The notes beneath the pieces were generated by a model. The model ran no database searches, was not told the DNA's origin, and was given only the letters and a program-made list of their open reading frames with translations. Both the position numbers and the translations under genes were made by a program. 64,000 nt of DNA from Lentzea jiangxiensis (lineage in GTDB: Bacteria > Actinomycetota > Actinomycetes > Mycobacteriales > Pseudonocardiaceae). Shown here piece after piece: positions 39,809-48,321 of the stretch; positions within the stretch are counted from its first letter, which is position 1, and each line of letters opens with the position of its first letter. The stretch lies in contig NZ_FNIX01000005.1 in the NCBI RefSeq assembly GCF_900104175.1, forward strand, positions 248,001 through 312,000, written 5' to 3'.

Positions 39809-40492
39809 ATGAAGAGGGGGCGCAAGCCGACCATCGACGCCGCCGACATCACGCGGACCGCCATCGCGATCGCGGACGCCGAGGGGCTCGCCGCCGTCTC
39901 CATGGCCCGCGTCGCCCAGGAGATGGGCAACGCCACGATGGCGCTCTACCGCCACGTGAAGAGCAAGGACGAGCTGCTCGCCCTCATGTGGGACGAGGCG
40001 ATGGAGGACCCGCCGCCGCTGCCGGACGGGGAGTGGCGCGACAAGCTCGGCTTCTGGGCGAAGGCGGTGCTGGCGGCGATCCGCAGGCGCCCGTGGTTCC
40101 TGCAGATCCCGGTCAGCGGACCGCCCTCCGGGCCGCGCAACCTCGCCTGGTTCGACCGCGCGCTCACCGCCCTCGACGACACGCCGCTCGAACCGGGGGA
40201 GAAGGTCGGCGTGGTCATGGGGCTGTCGACGTTCGTGCAGGGCGAAGCACGCCTGAGCGTCACGCTGGCCAGCGGGTTCGAGCAGGACCCCGGCCAGTTC
40301 GGCCACCGGTACGGGCAGCGGCTGCGCCAGATCGTCGACCCCCGCCGGATGCCCGCGCTCGCGGAGGTCATCGCCGCCGGCGTCTTCGACCTCGACGACG
40401 TGCAGGACGTCGGGGACCTCGACGCCGACTTCGACTTCGGCCTGCGCCTGTTCCTGGAAGGCGTCGCGGCGCACATCGGAGGCCGGGCGTGA
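39809..40492 (+). CDS. TetR-family repressor of the divergent ABC exporter
   Basis: 227 residues. The N-terminal TetR helix-turn-helix contains VSMARVAQEMGNATMALYRHV; the C-terminal ligand domain resembles the TetR_C family (AKAVLAAIRRRPWFLQIPVSG, WFDRALTALDDTPLEPGEK). Divergent from the drrAB-like genes, with two matched palindromes between, it is very probably their repressor and its own. ATG at 39809 lacks a good ribosome-binding site. Overlaps the MobA-like gene by 4 bp. Confidence 0.93.
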   Translation: MKRGRKPTIDAADITRTAIAIADAEGLAAVSMARVAQEMGNATMALYRHVKSKDELLALMWDEAMEDPPPLPDGEWRDKLGFWAKAVLAAIRRRPWFLQIPVSGPPSGPRNLAWFDRALTALDDTPLEPGEKVGVVMGLSTFVQGEARLSVTLASGFEQDPGQFGHRYGQRLRQIVDPRRMPALAEVIAAGVFDLDDVQDVGDLDADFDFGLRLFLEGVAAHIGGRA

Positions 40493-41019
40493 CGTACGCG
40501 GTGGTCGTCCTGACCGGGGGCAGGGGCGAACGGCTCGGCGGCGTCGACAAGGCCGCGCTGTCCTTCCGGGACGCGACCCTGCTCGACCACGTGCTGTCCG
40601 TTGTGGACGACGCGAGCCAGAAGGTCGTCGTGGGGCCGGAGAAGGACCTGCCCGGCGTGGTCTGGGCGCGCGAGGACCCGCCCGGCGGCGGACCGCTCGC
40701 CGGGCTGGCCGCCGGGCTCGCGGAGGTCACCGAGGAGTGGGTCGCGGTGCTCGCCGTCGACCAGCCCGGCCTGACGAAGGACACCATCGCCCGGCTGCGG
40801 GCGGCGGGGCGCAACGCCGTGCTCAGGGACGACCGCGTCCAGTGGCTGATCGGCTTCTGGAACACCGCGCAGCTGCGCGAGGCCCTCCCCGGGGATCCGC
40901 GGAACCTGCCGCTGCGCAAGACTCTCCTGCAGCTCCACCCCGTCGAAGTGCCCGCTTTGCCCGGTGAGGCCCAGGACGTCGACACGCCCGCCGACCTGGA
41001 CACCCTTCACAGCGGTTGA
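40489..41019 (+). CDS. MobA-like nucleotidyltransferase (molybdenum cofactor guanylyltransferase family)
   Basis: 176 residues. The nucleotide-binding signature VVLTGGRGERLGGVDKA is intact, and AVDQPGLT stands at the metal-binding Asp. The C-terminus has VDTPADLDTL, typical of MobA. It would attach GMP to molybdopterin, but related MobA-like proteins use other substrates, and the usual CDxP motif reads VDQP here. GTG at 40489 overlaps the TetR gene stop; the functional link between them is unclear. Confidence 0.8.
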   Translation: MTYAVVVLTGGRGERLGGVDKAALSFRDATLLDHVLSVVDDASQKVVVGPEKDLPGVVWAREDPPGGGPLAGLAAGLAEVTEEWVAVLAVDQPGLTKDTIARLRAAGRNAVLRDDRVQWLIGFWNTAQLREALPGDPRNLPLRKTLLQLHPVEVPALPGEAQDVDTPADLDTLHSG

Positions 41020-41080
41020 ACAGGCGGGGAGTAAGACTGTTCGACGATCGGTAAACCCTGTTCCGCATGGAGGCCCGCAC

Positions 41081-42133
41081 GTGACCGAGCCCGCCGCCGA
41101 GGCAACGCCGAACGCATCGGCGCCCGTCACCCCGGCTCGTGACGCCCAGTTGCTCGAACGCACCGTGTTCGAGGTGAAGCGGGTGATCGTCGGCCAGGAC
41201 CGGCTCGTCGAGCGGATGCTCGTGGGTCTGCTGGCCAAGGGCCACCTGTTGCTCGAAGGTGTGCCGGGCGTCGCGAAGACGCTCGCCGTCGAGACGTTCG
41301 CCCGTGTCGTGGGCGGCTCGTTCTCGCGCGTGCAGTTCACGCCCGACCTGGTGCCCGCCGACATCCTCGGCACCCGCATCTACCGCCAGTCCAGCGAGGC
41401 GTTCGACGTCGAGCTCGGCCCCGTCGTCGCGAACTTCGTGCTCGCCGACGAGATCAACCGCGCACCCGCCAAGGTGCAGTCGGCGATGCTCGAGGTCATG
41501 GCCGAGCGGCACGTGTCCATCGGTGGCAGGACCTTTCCGATGCCGAACCCGTTCCTCGTGCTGGCGACGCAGAACCCGATCGAGAACGAGGGCGTGTACC
41601 CGCTGCCCGAGGCGCAGCGCGACCGGTTCCTGTTCAAGATCCAGGTCGAGTACCCCACGGCCGAGGAAGAGCGCGAGATCGTCTACCGCATGGGTGTCGA
41701 GGCGCCCACGCCGAACCAGGTCCTCTCCGCGGAGGAGCTGGTGCGCCTGCAGGGCGTGGCGTCGCGCGTCTTCGTCCACCACGCGCTCGTCGACTACGTG
41801 GTGCGCCTCGTGATCGCGACCCGCGCCCCCGCCGAGCACGGCCTCACCGACGTCGCCGGCTGGGTCGCCTACGGTGCCTCGCCGCGCGCTTCGCTCGGCA
41901 TCATCGCCGCCGCGCGTGGCCTCGCGCTCGTGCGCGGCCGTGACTACGTGCTCCCGCAGGACGTCGTGGACGTCGTTCCGGACGTGCTGCGCCACCGCCT
42001 CGTGCTGTCCTACGACGCGCTGGCCGACGGCGTCCCGATCGACCACATCATCACGCGCGTGCTGCAGATCGTGCCGTTGCCGCAGGTGTCGGCCCGTCCG
42101 CAGCAGCCGCCGGTTCCGGCTGGTAGGCAGTGA
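41081..42133 (+). CDS. MoxR-type AAA+ ATPase
   Basis: 350 residues. Walker A EGVPGVAKT, Walker B LADEINRAP, sensor 1 VLATQNPIENEGVYPLPEAQ, then the lid domain. MoxR proteins act as chaperone-like ATPases that mature partner complexes, usually with DUF58 and VWA proteins, as encoded next. GTG at 41081 with GGAGG 7 nt upstream. First gene of a three-gene operon whose members overlap by 4 bp. Confidence 0.95.
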   Translation: MTEPAAEATPNASAPVTPARDAQLLERTVFEVKRVIVGQDRLVERMLVGLLAKGHLLLEGVPGVAKTLAVETFARVVGGSFSRVQFTPDLVPADILGTRIYRQSSEAFDVELGPVVANFVLADEINRAPAKVQSAMLEVMAERHVSIGGRTFPMPNPFLVLATQNPIENEGVYPLPEAQRDRFLFKIQVEYPTAEEEREIVYRMGVEAPTPNQVLSAEELVRLQGVASRVFVHHALVDYVVRLVIATRAPAEHGLTDVAGWVAYGASPRASLGIIAAARGLALVRGRDYVLPQDVVDVVPDVLRHRLVLSYDALADGVPIDHIITRVLQIVPLPQVSARPQQPPVPAGRQ

Positions 42134-43074
42134 GCAGGGAGAAGACCGAGGAGCGCCCTTCGTGGGCGCCGCCCGTGCTGCGCGGTGTCCGCATGGAGGC
42201 CGCGCTGCGCATGCTCGAGCTCGACGTCCGGCGCCGCCTGGACGGCCTGCTGCAGGGCAACCACCTCGGTCTCGTCCCGGGACCGGGCACCGAGCCCGGC
42301 GAGGCGCGGACCTACCAGCCCGGTGACGACGTGCGCCGGATGGACTGGGCGGTCACCGCGCGCACGACGGTCCCGCACATCCGCGAGACCGTCGCGGACC
42401 GCGAGCTTGAGACGTGGCTCGCCATCGACCTGTCGCCGTCGCTCGACTTCGGCACGGCGGCGTGCGAGAAGCGCGACCTGGCCATCGCCGCGACGGCCGC
42501 GGTCGCGCACCTGACGCGCGGCGGCGGCAACCGCATCGGCGCCGCGGTCTCGACGGGCGCGGAGAACATCCGCATCCCCGCCCGCGGCGGACTGGCGCAC
42601 GCACGCGGCATGATCCGCAAGATCGCCGAGACGCCCCGGGCGGCGGAAGGCACGCGCGGCGACCTGGCGGCGTTGCTGGAGCAGCTGCGCAGGCCTCCAC
42701 GCCGGCGCGGCCTGATCGTGGTGATCTCCGACTTCCTCGGCGGCGTGGAGTGGCAGCGACCCCTGCGGGCCCTGTCCGCACGGCACGACATCGTCGCCAT
42801 CGAGGTCGTCGACCCGCGTGACGTCGACCTGCCCGAGGTCGGCACCGTCGTGCTGTCCGACCCGGAGAGCGGGCGGCAGCGCGAGGTGACCGCGTCGGCG
42901 TTGCTGCGCAAGGAGTTCAACGCCGCGGCCGCCGAGCACCGGGCCGACGTGGCGGCGGGGCTGCGGCGCGCGGGCGCCGGGCACCTGGTGCTGCGGACCG
43001 ACTCGGACTGGATCGCGGACACGGTTCGATTCGTGGTGGCGCGCAAGCGCCGCTGGTCCGGGGGTGTCGCGTGA
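42130..43074 (+). CDS. DUF58 protein (VWA-like fold)
   Basis: 314 residues. Family signature GEARTYQPGDDVRRMDWAVT (about 57-76), followed by a VWA-like fold (LAIDLSPSLDFGTAACEKRD with a MIDAS-like DLSPS; LIVVISDFLGG). No membrane helix. It is the usual partner of MoxR; the complex is thought to act on envelope or redox proteins. GTGA overlaps at both ends show translational coupling. Confidence 0.93.
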   Translation: MSREKTEERPSWAPPVLRGVRMEAALRMLELDVRRRLDGLLQGNHLGLVPGPGTEPGEARTYQPGDDVRRMDWAVTARTTVPHIRETVADRELETWLAIDLSPSLDFGTAACEKRDLAIAATAAVAHLTRGGGNRIGAAVSTGAENIRIPARGGLAHARGMIRKIAETPRAAEGTRGDLAALLEQLRRPPRRRGLIVVISDFLGGVEWQRPLRALSARHDIVAIEVVDPRDVDLPEVGTVVLSDPESGRQREVTASALLRKEFNAAAAEHRADVAAGLRRAGAGHLVLRTDSDWIADTVRFVVARKRRWSGGVA

Positions 43075-44036
43075 GCTTCTCGAACTTCGTCACCCCGTGG
43101 TGGTTCCTGCTGCTCGTCGCGGTCGGCCTGCTCGCCGCCGGGTACGTGGTGGTGCAGCGGACGCGCCGCAAGCGGGTGCTCCGGTTCACGAACCTGGAGC
43201 TGCTGGAGAAGGTCGCGCCCAAGCGGGACCGCTGGTCGCGCCACGTCCCGGCGGCGTTCCTGCTGGCGGCCCTGGCTCTGCTGACGGTGGCTCTCGCCGG
43301 GCCGACCTCGGAGCAACGGGTGCCGCGCAACCGGGCGACGGTCATGCTCGTGGTCGACGTGTCGCTGTCGATGAAGGCGACGGACGTGAAGCCCTCACGC
43401 CTGGAAGCCGCGCAGGTGGCCGCCAAGTCGTTCGCCGAGGGCCTCACGCCGGGCATCAACCTCGGCCTGATCTCGTTCGCCGGCTCGGCCACCGTGCTGG
43501 TCGCGCCGACCACCGACCGCGCCGCCGTCTCGCAGTCGATCGACGGGCTCAAGCTCGCCCAGTCGACCGCGACCGGTGACGCGCTGGTGGCCGCGATGGC
43601 GTCGATCGACTCGTTCGGCAAGGTCGTCGGCGGCGCCGAGGGCCCGCCGCCCGCCCGCATCGTGCTGATGACGGACGGCAAGGAGACCGTCGGCACCCGC
43701 AAGGCGTTCGACGCGGCCGAGGACGCGAAGAAGGCCGGGATCCCGATCTCCACGATCTCGTTCGGCACCGAGGAAGGCGTGGTCGACATCGAGGGCCGGC
43801 AGCAGTCCGTGCCCGTCGACGACGACTCGATGAAGGAGATCGCGAAGATCTCCGGCGGCGAGTTCTTCAAGGCCGCCTCGGCCGAGGAGCTGCGGCGCGT
43901 CTACGACACGCTCGGCGAGCAGATCGGTTATGAGAAGAAGCAGGCGGACGCGTCGAAGCCGTGGTTGCTGCTCGGCACGCTGACGGCGATGTTCGCCGCC
44001 GCCGCCGCTCTGCTGCTGGGTCAGCGCCTGCCGTAG
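43071..44036 (+). CDS. Membrane-bound VWA protein (BatA-like)
   Basis: 321 residues. Two N-terminal transmembrane helices (WWFLLLVAVGLLAAGYVVV; AFLLAALALLTVALAGP), a VWA domain (about 87-285) with MIDAS DVSLSMKATD and the later LMTDGKET, and a C-terminal helix (LLLGTLTAMFAAAAALLLG). This layout matches BatA of aerotolerance operons and mycobacterial homologues. The VWA domain should face the cytoplasm with MoxR. GTG at 43071. The last 16 bp overlap the convergent reductase-like gene. Confidence 0.92.
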   Translation: MSFSNFVTPWWFLLLVAVGLLAAGYVVVQRTRRKRVLRFTNLELLEKVAPKRDRWSRHVPAAFLLAALALLTVALAGPTSEQRVPRNRATVMLVVDVSLSMKATDVKPSRLEAAQVAAKSFAEGLTPGINLGLISFAGSATVLVAPTTDRAAVSQSIDGLKLAQSTATGDALVAAMASIDSFGKVVGGAEGPPPARIVLMTDGKETVGTRKAFDAAEDAKKAGIPISTISFGTEEGVVDIEGRQQSVPVDDDSMKEIAKISGGEFFKAASAEELRRVYDTLGEQIGYEKKQADASKPWLLLGTLTAMFAAAAALLLGQRLP

Positions 44037-44554
44037 GTGAGCAGCACCACTCCGTTGCCGAACGCCCTGGTGCCCCTGAGCGCCAGGGCGTTCGGCTTGC
44101 GGAAGAACGGCGTACCGGAGCCGATCGCGACGGGGTTGACGTAGAGCCGGATCTCGTCGACCAGGTCGTGCTCGAAGAACGTCTGCAGCAGCTCGTTGCC
44201 GCCGACCATGACGTCGCCTTCGAGCGCGCGGATCTCGTCCGGGTCGACCTCGGTGCGCGTTTCGGTGTTCCACTCGGTGAACGTGCGCGTGCGCGAGTAG
44301 ACGATCTTGCGGGTGTTGCGCCAGATCGGCGCGAAGTCGAGCATCGCCCGCGGCCACTCGGGGTGGTCCTCGGCGTGCGGCCAGGCGTCGAGCATCAGGT
44401 CGTGGTTGCGGCGGCCGTTGACGAACGTGCCGAACGTGGCGAGTTCGGCGTTGATGTGGCTGTGCAGCTCATCGCTCATGTGGTGCCAGTCGATGTCGTG
44501 GTCCGGGCCCTCGAAGAACCCGTCCAGCGAGATCGACGCCATCGTGCTGATCAT
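44021..44554 (-). CDS. Dihydrofolate reductase/RibD-C-like protein
   Basis: 177 residues. Fold of the RibD C-terminal/DHFR family: MASISLDGFFEGPDHDIDWH at the N-terminus, a central FGTFVNGRRNHDLM and RKIVYSRT, then DVMVGGNELLQTFFEHDLVDEIRLYVNP. NADPH-dependent reduction is likely from family membership; the substrate is unknown. ATG at 44554 overlaps by 4 bp the stop of the upstream TAXI lipoprotein gene, so it may be the last gene of that two-component operon. Confidence 0.88.
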   Translation of the reverse strand: MISTMASISLDGFFEGPDHDIDWHHMSDELHSHINAELATFGTFVNGRRNHDLMLDAWPHAEDHPEWPRAMLDFAPIWRNTRKIVYSRTRTFTEWNTETRTEVDPDEIRALEGDVMVGGNELLQTFFEHDLVDEIRLYVNPVAIGSGTPFFRKPNALALRGTRAFGNGVVLLTYGRR

Positions 44555-45414
44555 CCGTGAAGCCTCCGGTACTCCGCCGCCGCACCGGGGTGCAGCGGCA
44601 CCTTGCCCGTGTCGATGAGACTGCGCACGTCGAGGTACTGGGTGCCGAGCGCCTGCTGCGGCACGAGCTGCGCCGCCTTGCCCACGAGCATCCGCACGAC
44701 GGCGCCCGCGTGGGCCGCGCTCAGGTCCGGGCGGCACACCAGCAGGTTCGGCGTGCCGATCGTCGGGATGTCGACGGGGGAGCCGTAGACGCCCATGCGC
44801 ACGTCGACGCGTTCGTAGACCTTGCCGTGCTGCTGGCGCAGCCTCGGCAGGAAGCCGTCCAGCGGCAGCAGCCTGATGCCGGTGGCCTTGTCGAGCTCCG
44901 GGGTCGGCACGCCGCCGGACCACAGCAGCGCGGCGATCTCGCCCGCCTTCAACGCGTCCACGGCGTTGCGCAGCGGGTAGTGCTCCTCCCGCACGCCCAG
45001 CGCGAGCCGTTCGCCCTGCAGCGCGGCACCGGATCCCGTCGCGCCCAGCGAGACCGGTTCGCCGGCGAGGTCGGCCGGCGTGCGGTACGGGGATGAGTCG
45101 AGGACCACGAGCTGCAGGTAGTTCTCGTAGACGCGGCCCAGGGCGACGAGACCGGGTTCCAGGTGCGCGCTGTCGCTCAGCGTCAGGCCGATCTCGGCGG
45201 TGCCCTCGCGCAGGTGCTTCAGGTTGTCCGCGCTGCCGCCGGTCTGGATCGGCGTGATGGTGAGCGGGCTCGGGGCGAGGCGCGAGATCAGGGCGGCGAA
45301 GTCGTGGTAGAAACCGCCGGGCTCGCCGCCGGCGATCCTGATGGTGCCTTCGGGTTCCGAGGTGCCGCACGCGGTCAGGGCCAGCGCGCCGAGCAGGAAG
45401 GCGCGTCGCTTCAC
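44551..45414 (-). CDS. TAXI-family solute-binding lipoprotein without a TRAP permease
   Basis: 287 residues. Lipoprotein signal with lipobox LTAC (LGALALTACGTS). Fold of TAXI-type TRAP solute-binding proteins: IRIAGGEPGGFYHDFAALIS, ITPIQTGGSADNLKHLREG, ASLGLTLSD-like pocket strands, and a C-terminal RMLVGKAAQLVP helix. No TRAP membrane genes are nearby; instead it overlaps a histidine kinase gene by 4 bp (GTGA). A sensory role, presenting ligand to the kinase, is more likely than transport. GTG at 45414 starts KRRAFLLG. Confidence 0.88.
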   Translation of the reverse strand: MKRRAFLLGALALTACGTSEPEGTIRIAGGEPGGFYHDFAALISRLAPSPLTITPIQTGGSADNLKHLREGTAEIGLTLSDSAHLEPGLVALGRVYENYLQLVVLDSSPYRTPADLAGEPVSLGATGSGAALQGERLALGVREEHYPLRNAVDALKAGEIAALLWSGGVPTPELDKATGIRLLPLDGFLPRLRQQHGKVYERVDVRMGVYGSPVDIPTIGTPNLLVCRPDLSAAHAGAVVRMLVGKAAQLVPQQALGTQYLDVRSLIDTGKVPLHPGAAAEYRRLHG

Positions 45415-46715
45415 AGCAGCGGCTCCTTCGGCAGGTCCACCGTCACGACCAGGCCGTGGTCGGTGTGCAGCGTCAGCTTCCCGTTGTGCGCGGTGACGAT
45501 CCGTTCCGCGATCGCCAGGCCGAGGCCGGTGCCCCGCTGCGAGTCGTCGCCGCGCCAGAAGCGTTCGGTGGCGTGTTCGATATCCTTTTTGGACAGACCT
45601 GGTCCGTTGTCCCGCACGGTGAGCGTGGCGCGGTCGCAGGTGACGACGACTTCGGTGCCGCCGTACTTGATGGCGTTGTCCAGCACCACGTCCAGCACCT
45701 GGGCGAGGTCCGAAACCGCGCACCGCACGAGGCCGGGCGCGCGGTCCTCGACGGTGATCGTGACGCCCTTCGCCTGCGCCGCCGCCCGCCACGCGTCGAC
45801 CCGGTCGTGCGCGACGACCTGGAGGTCGGCGAGCTCGGGTTCGACGCCTCCCGCGGCGCGTTCGGTGGCGGTGCTCTCGGCCGAGGCGAGGGCGAGGAGG
45901 CCGTCGAGCAGCGACTCCAGGCGTTCGACCTCGGTGAGCAGGGAACCGTTGGACGGCAGCATGTCCACGCGCAGCCGCAGTGCCGCCATGGGGTTGCGCA
46001 GCTGGTGCGAGGCGTCGGCGATGAGGCGCCGTTGCTGGTCCGCGGCCTCGGCGACCGCGTCGGACATGCGGTTGAACGACTCCGACAACGCCCGCAGCTC
46101 GGCCGGCCCGGCGGTGTCGGCGACGTGCGTGCGCTGCTGCCCTTCCGCCACGGCCCGCACGCCGCGGTCGAGCTCCTTCAACGGCCGCAGCAGCCAGCGG
46201 GAGACGACGAGCGCCAGCAGCACGCACGCGCAGGCCGCCAGCAGGGCGCCGGCGAGCACGAGGGTCCAGCGCCGTGCCACGTCCAGAGCGGCCACACGCG
46301 TGGAGGCACGCAGCACCACGGCGCCCGCGACCTTCGTGCCGATGCCCACGGGCCGCGCGAACAGCACGTCGCCGGCGCTCCACGGCATCACCGTCGGCAC
46401 GGGCGCGGACGGCTGGTTCCGCAACGCCGCGTCGATCTGCGCCGACACGTCCGCCGCCTTCATGCCCGACTCGACGACCGGTGTGCCGGACGCGTCGACG
46501 ACCACGATCTCCTCGCCGTAGACCTCGGCGTACCGCTCCGCCTCGGACACCACGACGTCCACGGGCAGCGTGGCGAAGCGGTCCAGGTCGGCGGTCCGGC
46601 TGATCACGAACTGCTGGGTGCGTTCCGACGCCGTGCTCATCAGCAACGGGAAGGCGAACGCCGTCACCGCCGAGAGCGAGAACAGCAGCAGCACCAACAG
46701 AAGCCGTTGCCGCAT
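45411..46715 (-). CDS. Sensor histidine kinase with extracellular domain
   Basis: 434 residues. Transmembrane helix 1 (about 5-25), an extracellular domain of about 125 residues, transmembrane helix 2 (about 150-172, VLAGALLAACACVLLALVV), HAMP (SRWLLRPLKELDRGVRAVAEG), the HisKA phospho-acceptor in ADASHQLRNPMAAL, and HATPase_c with N box VLDNAIKYGG, G1 DNGPGL and G2 GTGLGLAIA. ATG at 46715 directly abuts the response-regulator stop (46716). It probably senses a solute delivered by the lipoprotein encoded next. Confidence 0.95.
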   Translation of the reverse strand: MRQRLLLVLLLFSLSAVTAFAFPLLMSTASERTQQFVISRTADLDRFATLPVDVVVSEAERYAEVYGEEIVVVDASGTPVVESGMKAADVSAQIDAALRNQPSAPVPTVMPWSAGDVLFARPVGIGTKVAGAVVLRASTRVAALDVARRWTLVLAGALLAACACVLLALVVSRWLLRPLKELDRGVRAVAEGQQRTHVADTAGPAELRALSESFNRMSDAVAEAADQQRRLIADASHQLRNPMAALRLRVDMLPSNGSLLTEVERLESLLDGLLALASAESTATERAAGGVEPELADLQVVAHDRVDAWRAAAQAKGVTITVEDRAPGLVRCAVSDLAQVLDVVLDNAIKYGGTEVVVTCDRATLTVRDNGPGLSKKDIEHATERFWRGDDSQRGTGLGLAIAERIVTAHNGKLTLHTDHGLVVTVDLPKEPLL

Positions 46716-47375
46716 CTATTCACCGAGCCGGTAGCCGAAACCGCGGATCGTGTGCAGCAGCCCGGGCCGGTCGAGCTTGGCGCGCAACTGCGTGAGGTGC
46801 ACGTCGAGCGTCCGCGACACCGCCACGAACGCGTTGCCCCACACCTCGTCCATCAGCTGCTGCCGGCTCACCGCCGTGCCGGGCCTGCGCGCCAGCACGG
46901 CGAGGACGTCGAACTCCTTGGTGGTCAACGAGATCTCGCGTCCGCCGACCACGACCTGGCGGCTCTGCAGGTCGATCTCCACGTCGGACACCCGCACCAC
47001 GTCGTCCGGTTCCCGCGACCGCGCCGCGCTGCGCCGGGCCACGGCGTCGATGCGCGCCAGCAACTCGGCCAGCCGCACCGGCTTGACCAGGTAGTCGTCC
47101 GCGCCGAGCCGGAGCCCTCGCACCACGGTGCGCTCGTCACCGCGGGCGGTCAGCACGAGCACGGGCACCGGATCGATCTTGCGGAGCTTGCGCAGCACCT
47201 CCAGCCCGTCCTGGTCGGGCAGGCCGAGGTCGAGCAGCACCACGTCGGCGTCGCGGTGGGCGATCAGCGCGTCGGCTCCCCGGCGCACGCGGGCAGGCCG
47301 GTGGCCGTTCGCCCGCAGCGCTTCCACCAGGGCGTCGGCGACACCGTCGTCGTCTTCGACCAACAGCACCCGCAT
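46716..47375 (-). CDS. OmpR-family response regulator
   Basis: 219 residues. Receiver domain with the acidic pair VEDDDG, the phospho-acceptor Asp in VVLLDLGLPDQDG and the Lys in YLVKPVRLAEL; then a winged-helix effector (about 125-219) with LTTKEFDVLAVLARRPG and VSRTLDVHLTQLRAKL. ATG at 47375; GATACT 6 nt upstream is one base off TANNNT. An IS element lies 54 bp upstream, so the natural promoter region may be interrupted. Confidence 0.96.
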   Translation of the reverse strand: MRVLLVEDDDGVADALVEALRANGHRPARVRRGADALIAHRDADVVLLDLGLPDQDGLEVLRKLRKIDPVPVLVLTARGDERTVVRGLRLGADDYLVKPVRLAELLARIDAVARRSAARSREPDDVVRVSDVEIDLQSRQVVVGGREISLTTKEFDVLAVLARRPGTAVSRQQLMDEVWGNAFVAVSRTLDVHLTQLRAKLDRPGLLHTIRGFGYRLGE

Positions 47376-47428
47376 GGGAGCAGTATCGCCCCCGACGCCC
47401 GTTTCCGGGGCGTGTCGACGCGCCTAAG

Positions 47429-47451
47429 AGATCAGTTCAGAATGAGTTTGC
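47429..47451 (+). repeat. IS left terminal inverted repeat
   Basis: Begins AGATCAGTTCAGAATGAG and pairs with the complement of 48278-48300 at 18 of 23 positions. Confidence 0.85.
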
Positions 47452-48234
47452 GCAGGCAGATGATCGAGCAGGCAAGGCTGAGCATGGCCTGATGGACGTC
47501 GGCTCGGCGTTCGGTGCGGATGCGGAGTCGTCGGAAGCCTTTGAGCCAGGCGAAGGTGCGTTCGACCGGCCAGCGGACCGTGCCCAGGCCGGAGCCGTGT
47601 TCGACGCCGCGGCGGGCGATGATGGGCGTGATGCCGCGGGCGCGGACCAGGCGCCGGTACTTGTCATGGTCGTAGCCGCGGTCGGCGTAGATCCGGCGCG
47701 GTCGGCGGCGTGGTTTGCCGACCACGCCGCGGATCGGCGGGATCGCGTCGATGAGCGGAATCAGCTGAGTGACGTCATTGCGGTGCCCGCCGGTGAGTGT
47801 GACGGCCAGCGGGATGCCACCCGCGTCGGTGATCAGGTGGTGCTTGGAGCCGAGTTTGCGGCGGTCGACCGGGCTCGGCCCGGTGTGGTCCCCCCTTTGA
47901 ACGCGCGCAGGTGGGTGGAGTCGACCAGGGCAGCGGACAGGTCCAGCAGCCCGGCGGCGCGTAGCTCGGCGAGCAGCAGCTCGTGCAGTTGCTGCCAGAC
48001 GCCGGCTTCGTGCCATTCGGTCAACCGCCGCCAGCAGGTCGAGCCTGATGCGCCGAACAAGGCGGTGGGCAGCCGGTTCCAGCCGATGCCAGTGCGCACC
48101 GCGTAGAGGATGCCCTCCAGCGCGGCGCGGTCGTCGGCACGCCGGCGACCCGGATAGCGGAAACGCCTCGGAGACATCGGGATCAACGGTTCCAGCCGAG
48201 CCCACAGCTCGTCGGTCAGGACCTCCTCACGCAC
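47432..48234 (-). CDS. IS5-family transposase, made by -1 frameshifting
   Basis: Two overlapping frames. ORF A (48234 to 47833) begins REEVLTDELWARLEPLIP and holds the first catalytic Asp in LVDSTHLRAFKGG. ORF B supplies GPSPVDRRKLGSKHHLITDAGG, the second Asp in YADRGYDHDKYR and the Glu in VERTFAWLKGFRRLR. The frames join if the ribosome slips -1 on AAAGGGGGG (47898-47890 on the minus strand), giving a 267-residue DDE transposase of normal length. The site type and position are those of the IS427 subgroup, so this is a programmed shift rather than decay. Confidence 0.88.
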
Positions 48235-48277
48235 ACCATGATCTTTGAATGTCCTGCCCCGCAGGCAAAGCCGACAC

Positions 48278-48300
48278 GCCAGCTCATTTTGAACTGGTCA
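48278..48300 (-). repeat. IS right terminal inverted repeat
   Basis: On the minus strand it begins TGACCAGTTCAAAATGAG, matching the left end. Confidence 0.85.
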
Positions 48301-48321
48301 CTAAGTGACTGTAAAGAAGCC

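Larger units (their letters stand above)
47429..48300 (-). mobile_element. IS5-family (IS427-like) insertion sequence, 872 bp
   Basis: Complete element: 23-bp imperfect terminal inverted repeats (18/23 identical), a two-frame transposase gene with a slippery site, and flanking CTAAG direct repeats (47424-47428 and 48301-48305) as probable target duplication. Family elements usually duplicate a YTAR-like target, so CTAA may be the true duplication. It sits between the response-regulator operon and the FAD/Fe-S dehydrogenase gene. The intact ends and open frames suggest a recent, possibly active copy. Confidence 0.88.

Noticed and set aside
47833..48234. Transposase split into two frames taken as a pseudogene
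   Set aside because: The overlap contains AAAGGGGGG at the position expected for programmed -1 shifting, and both halves are intact.
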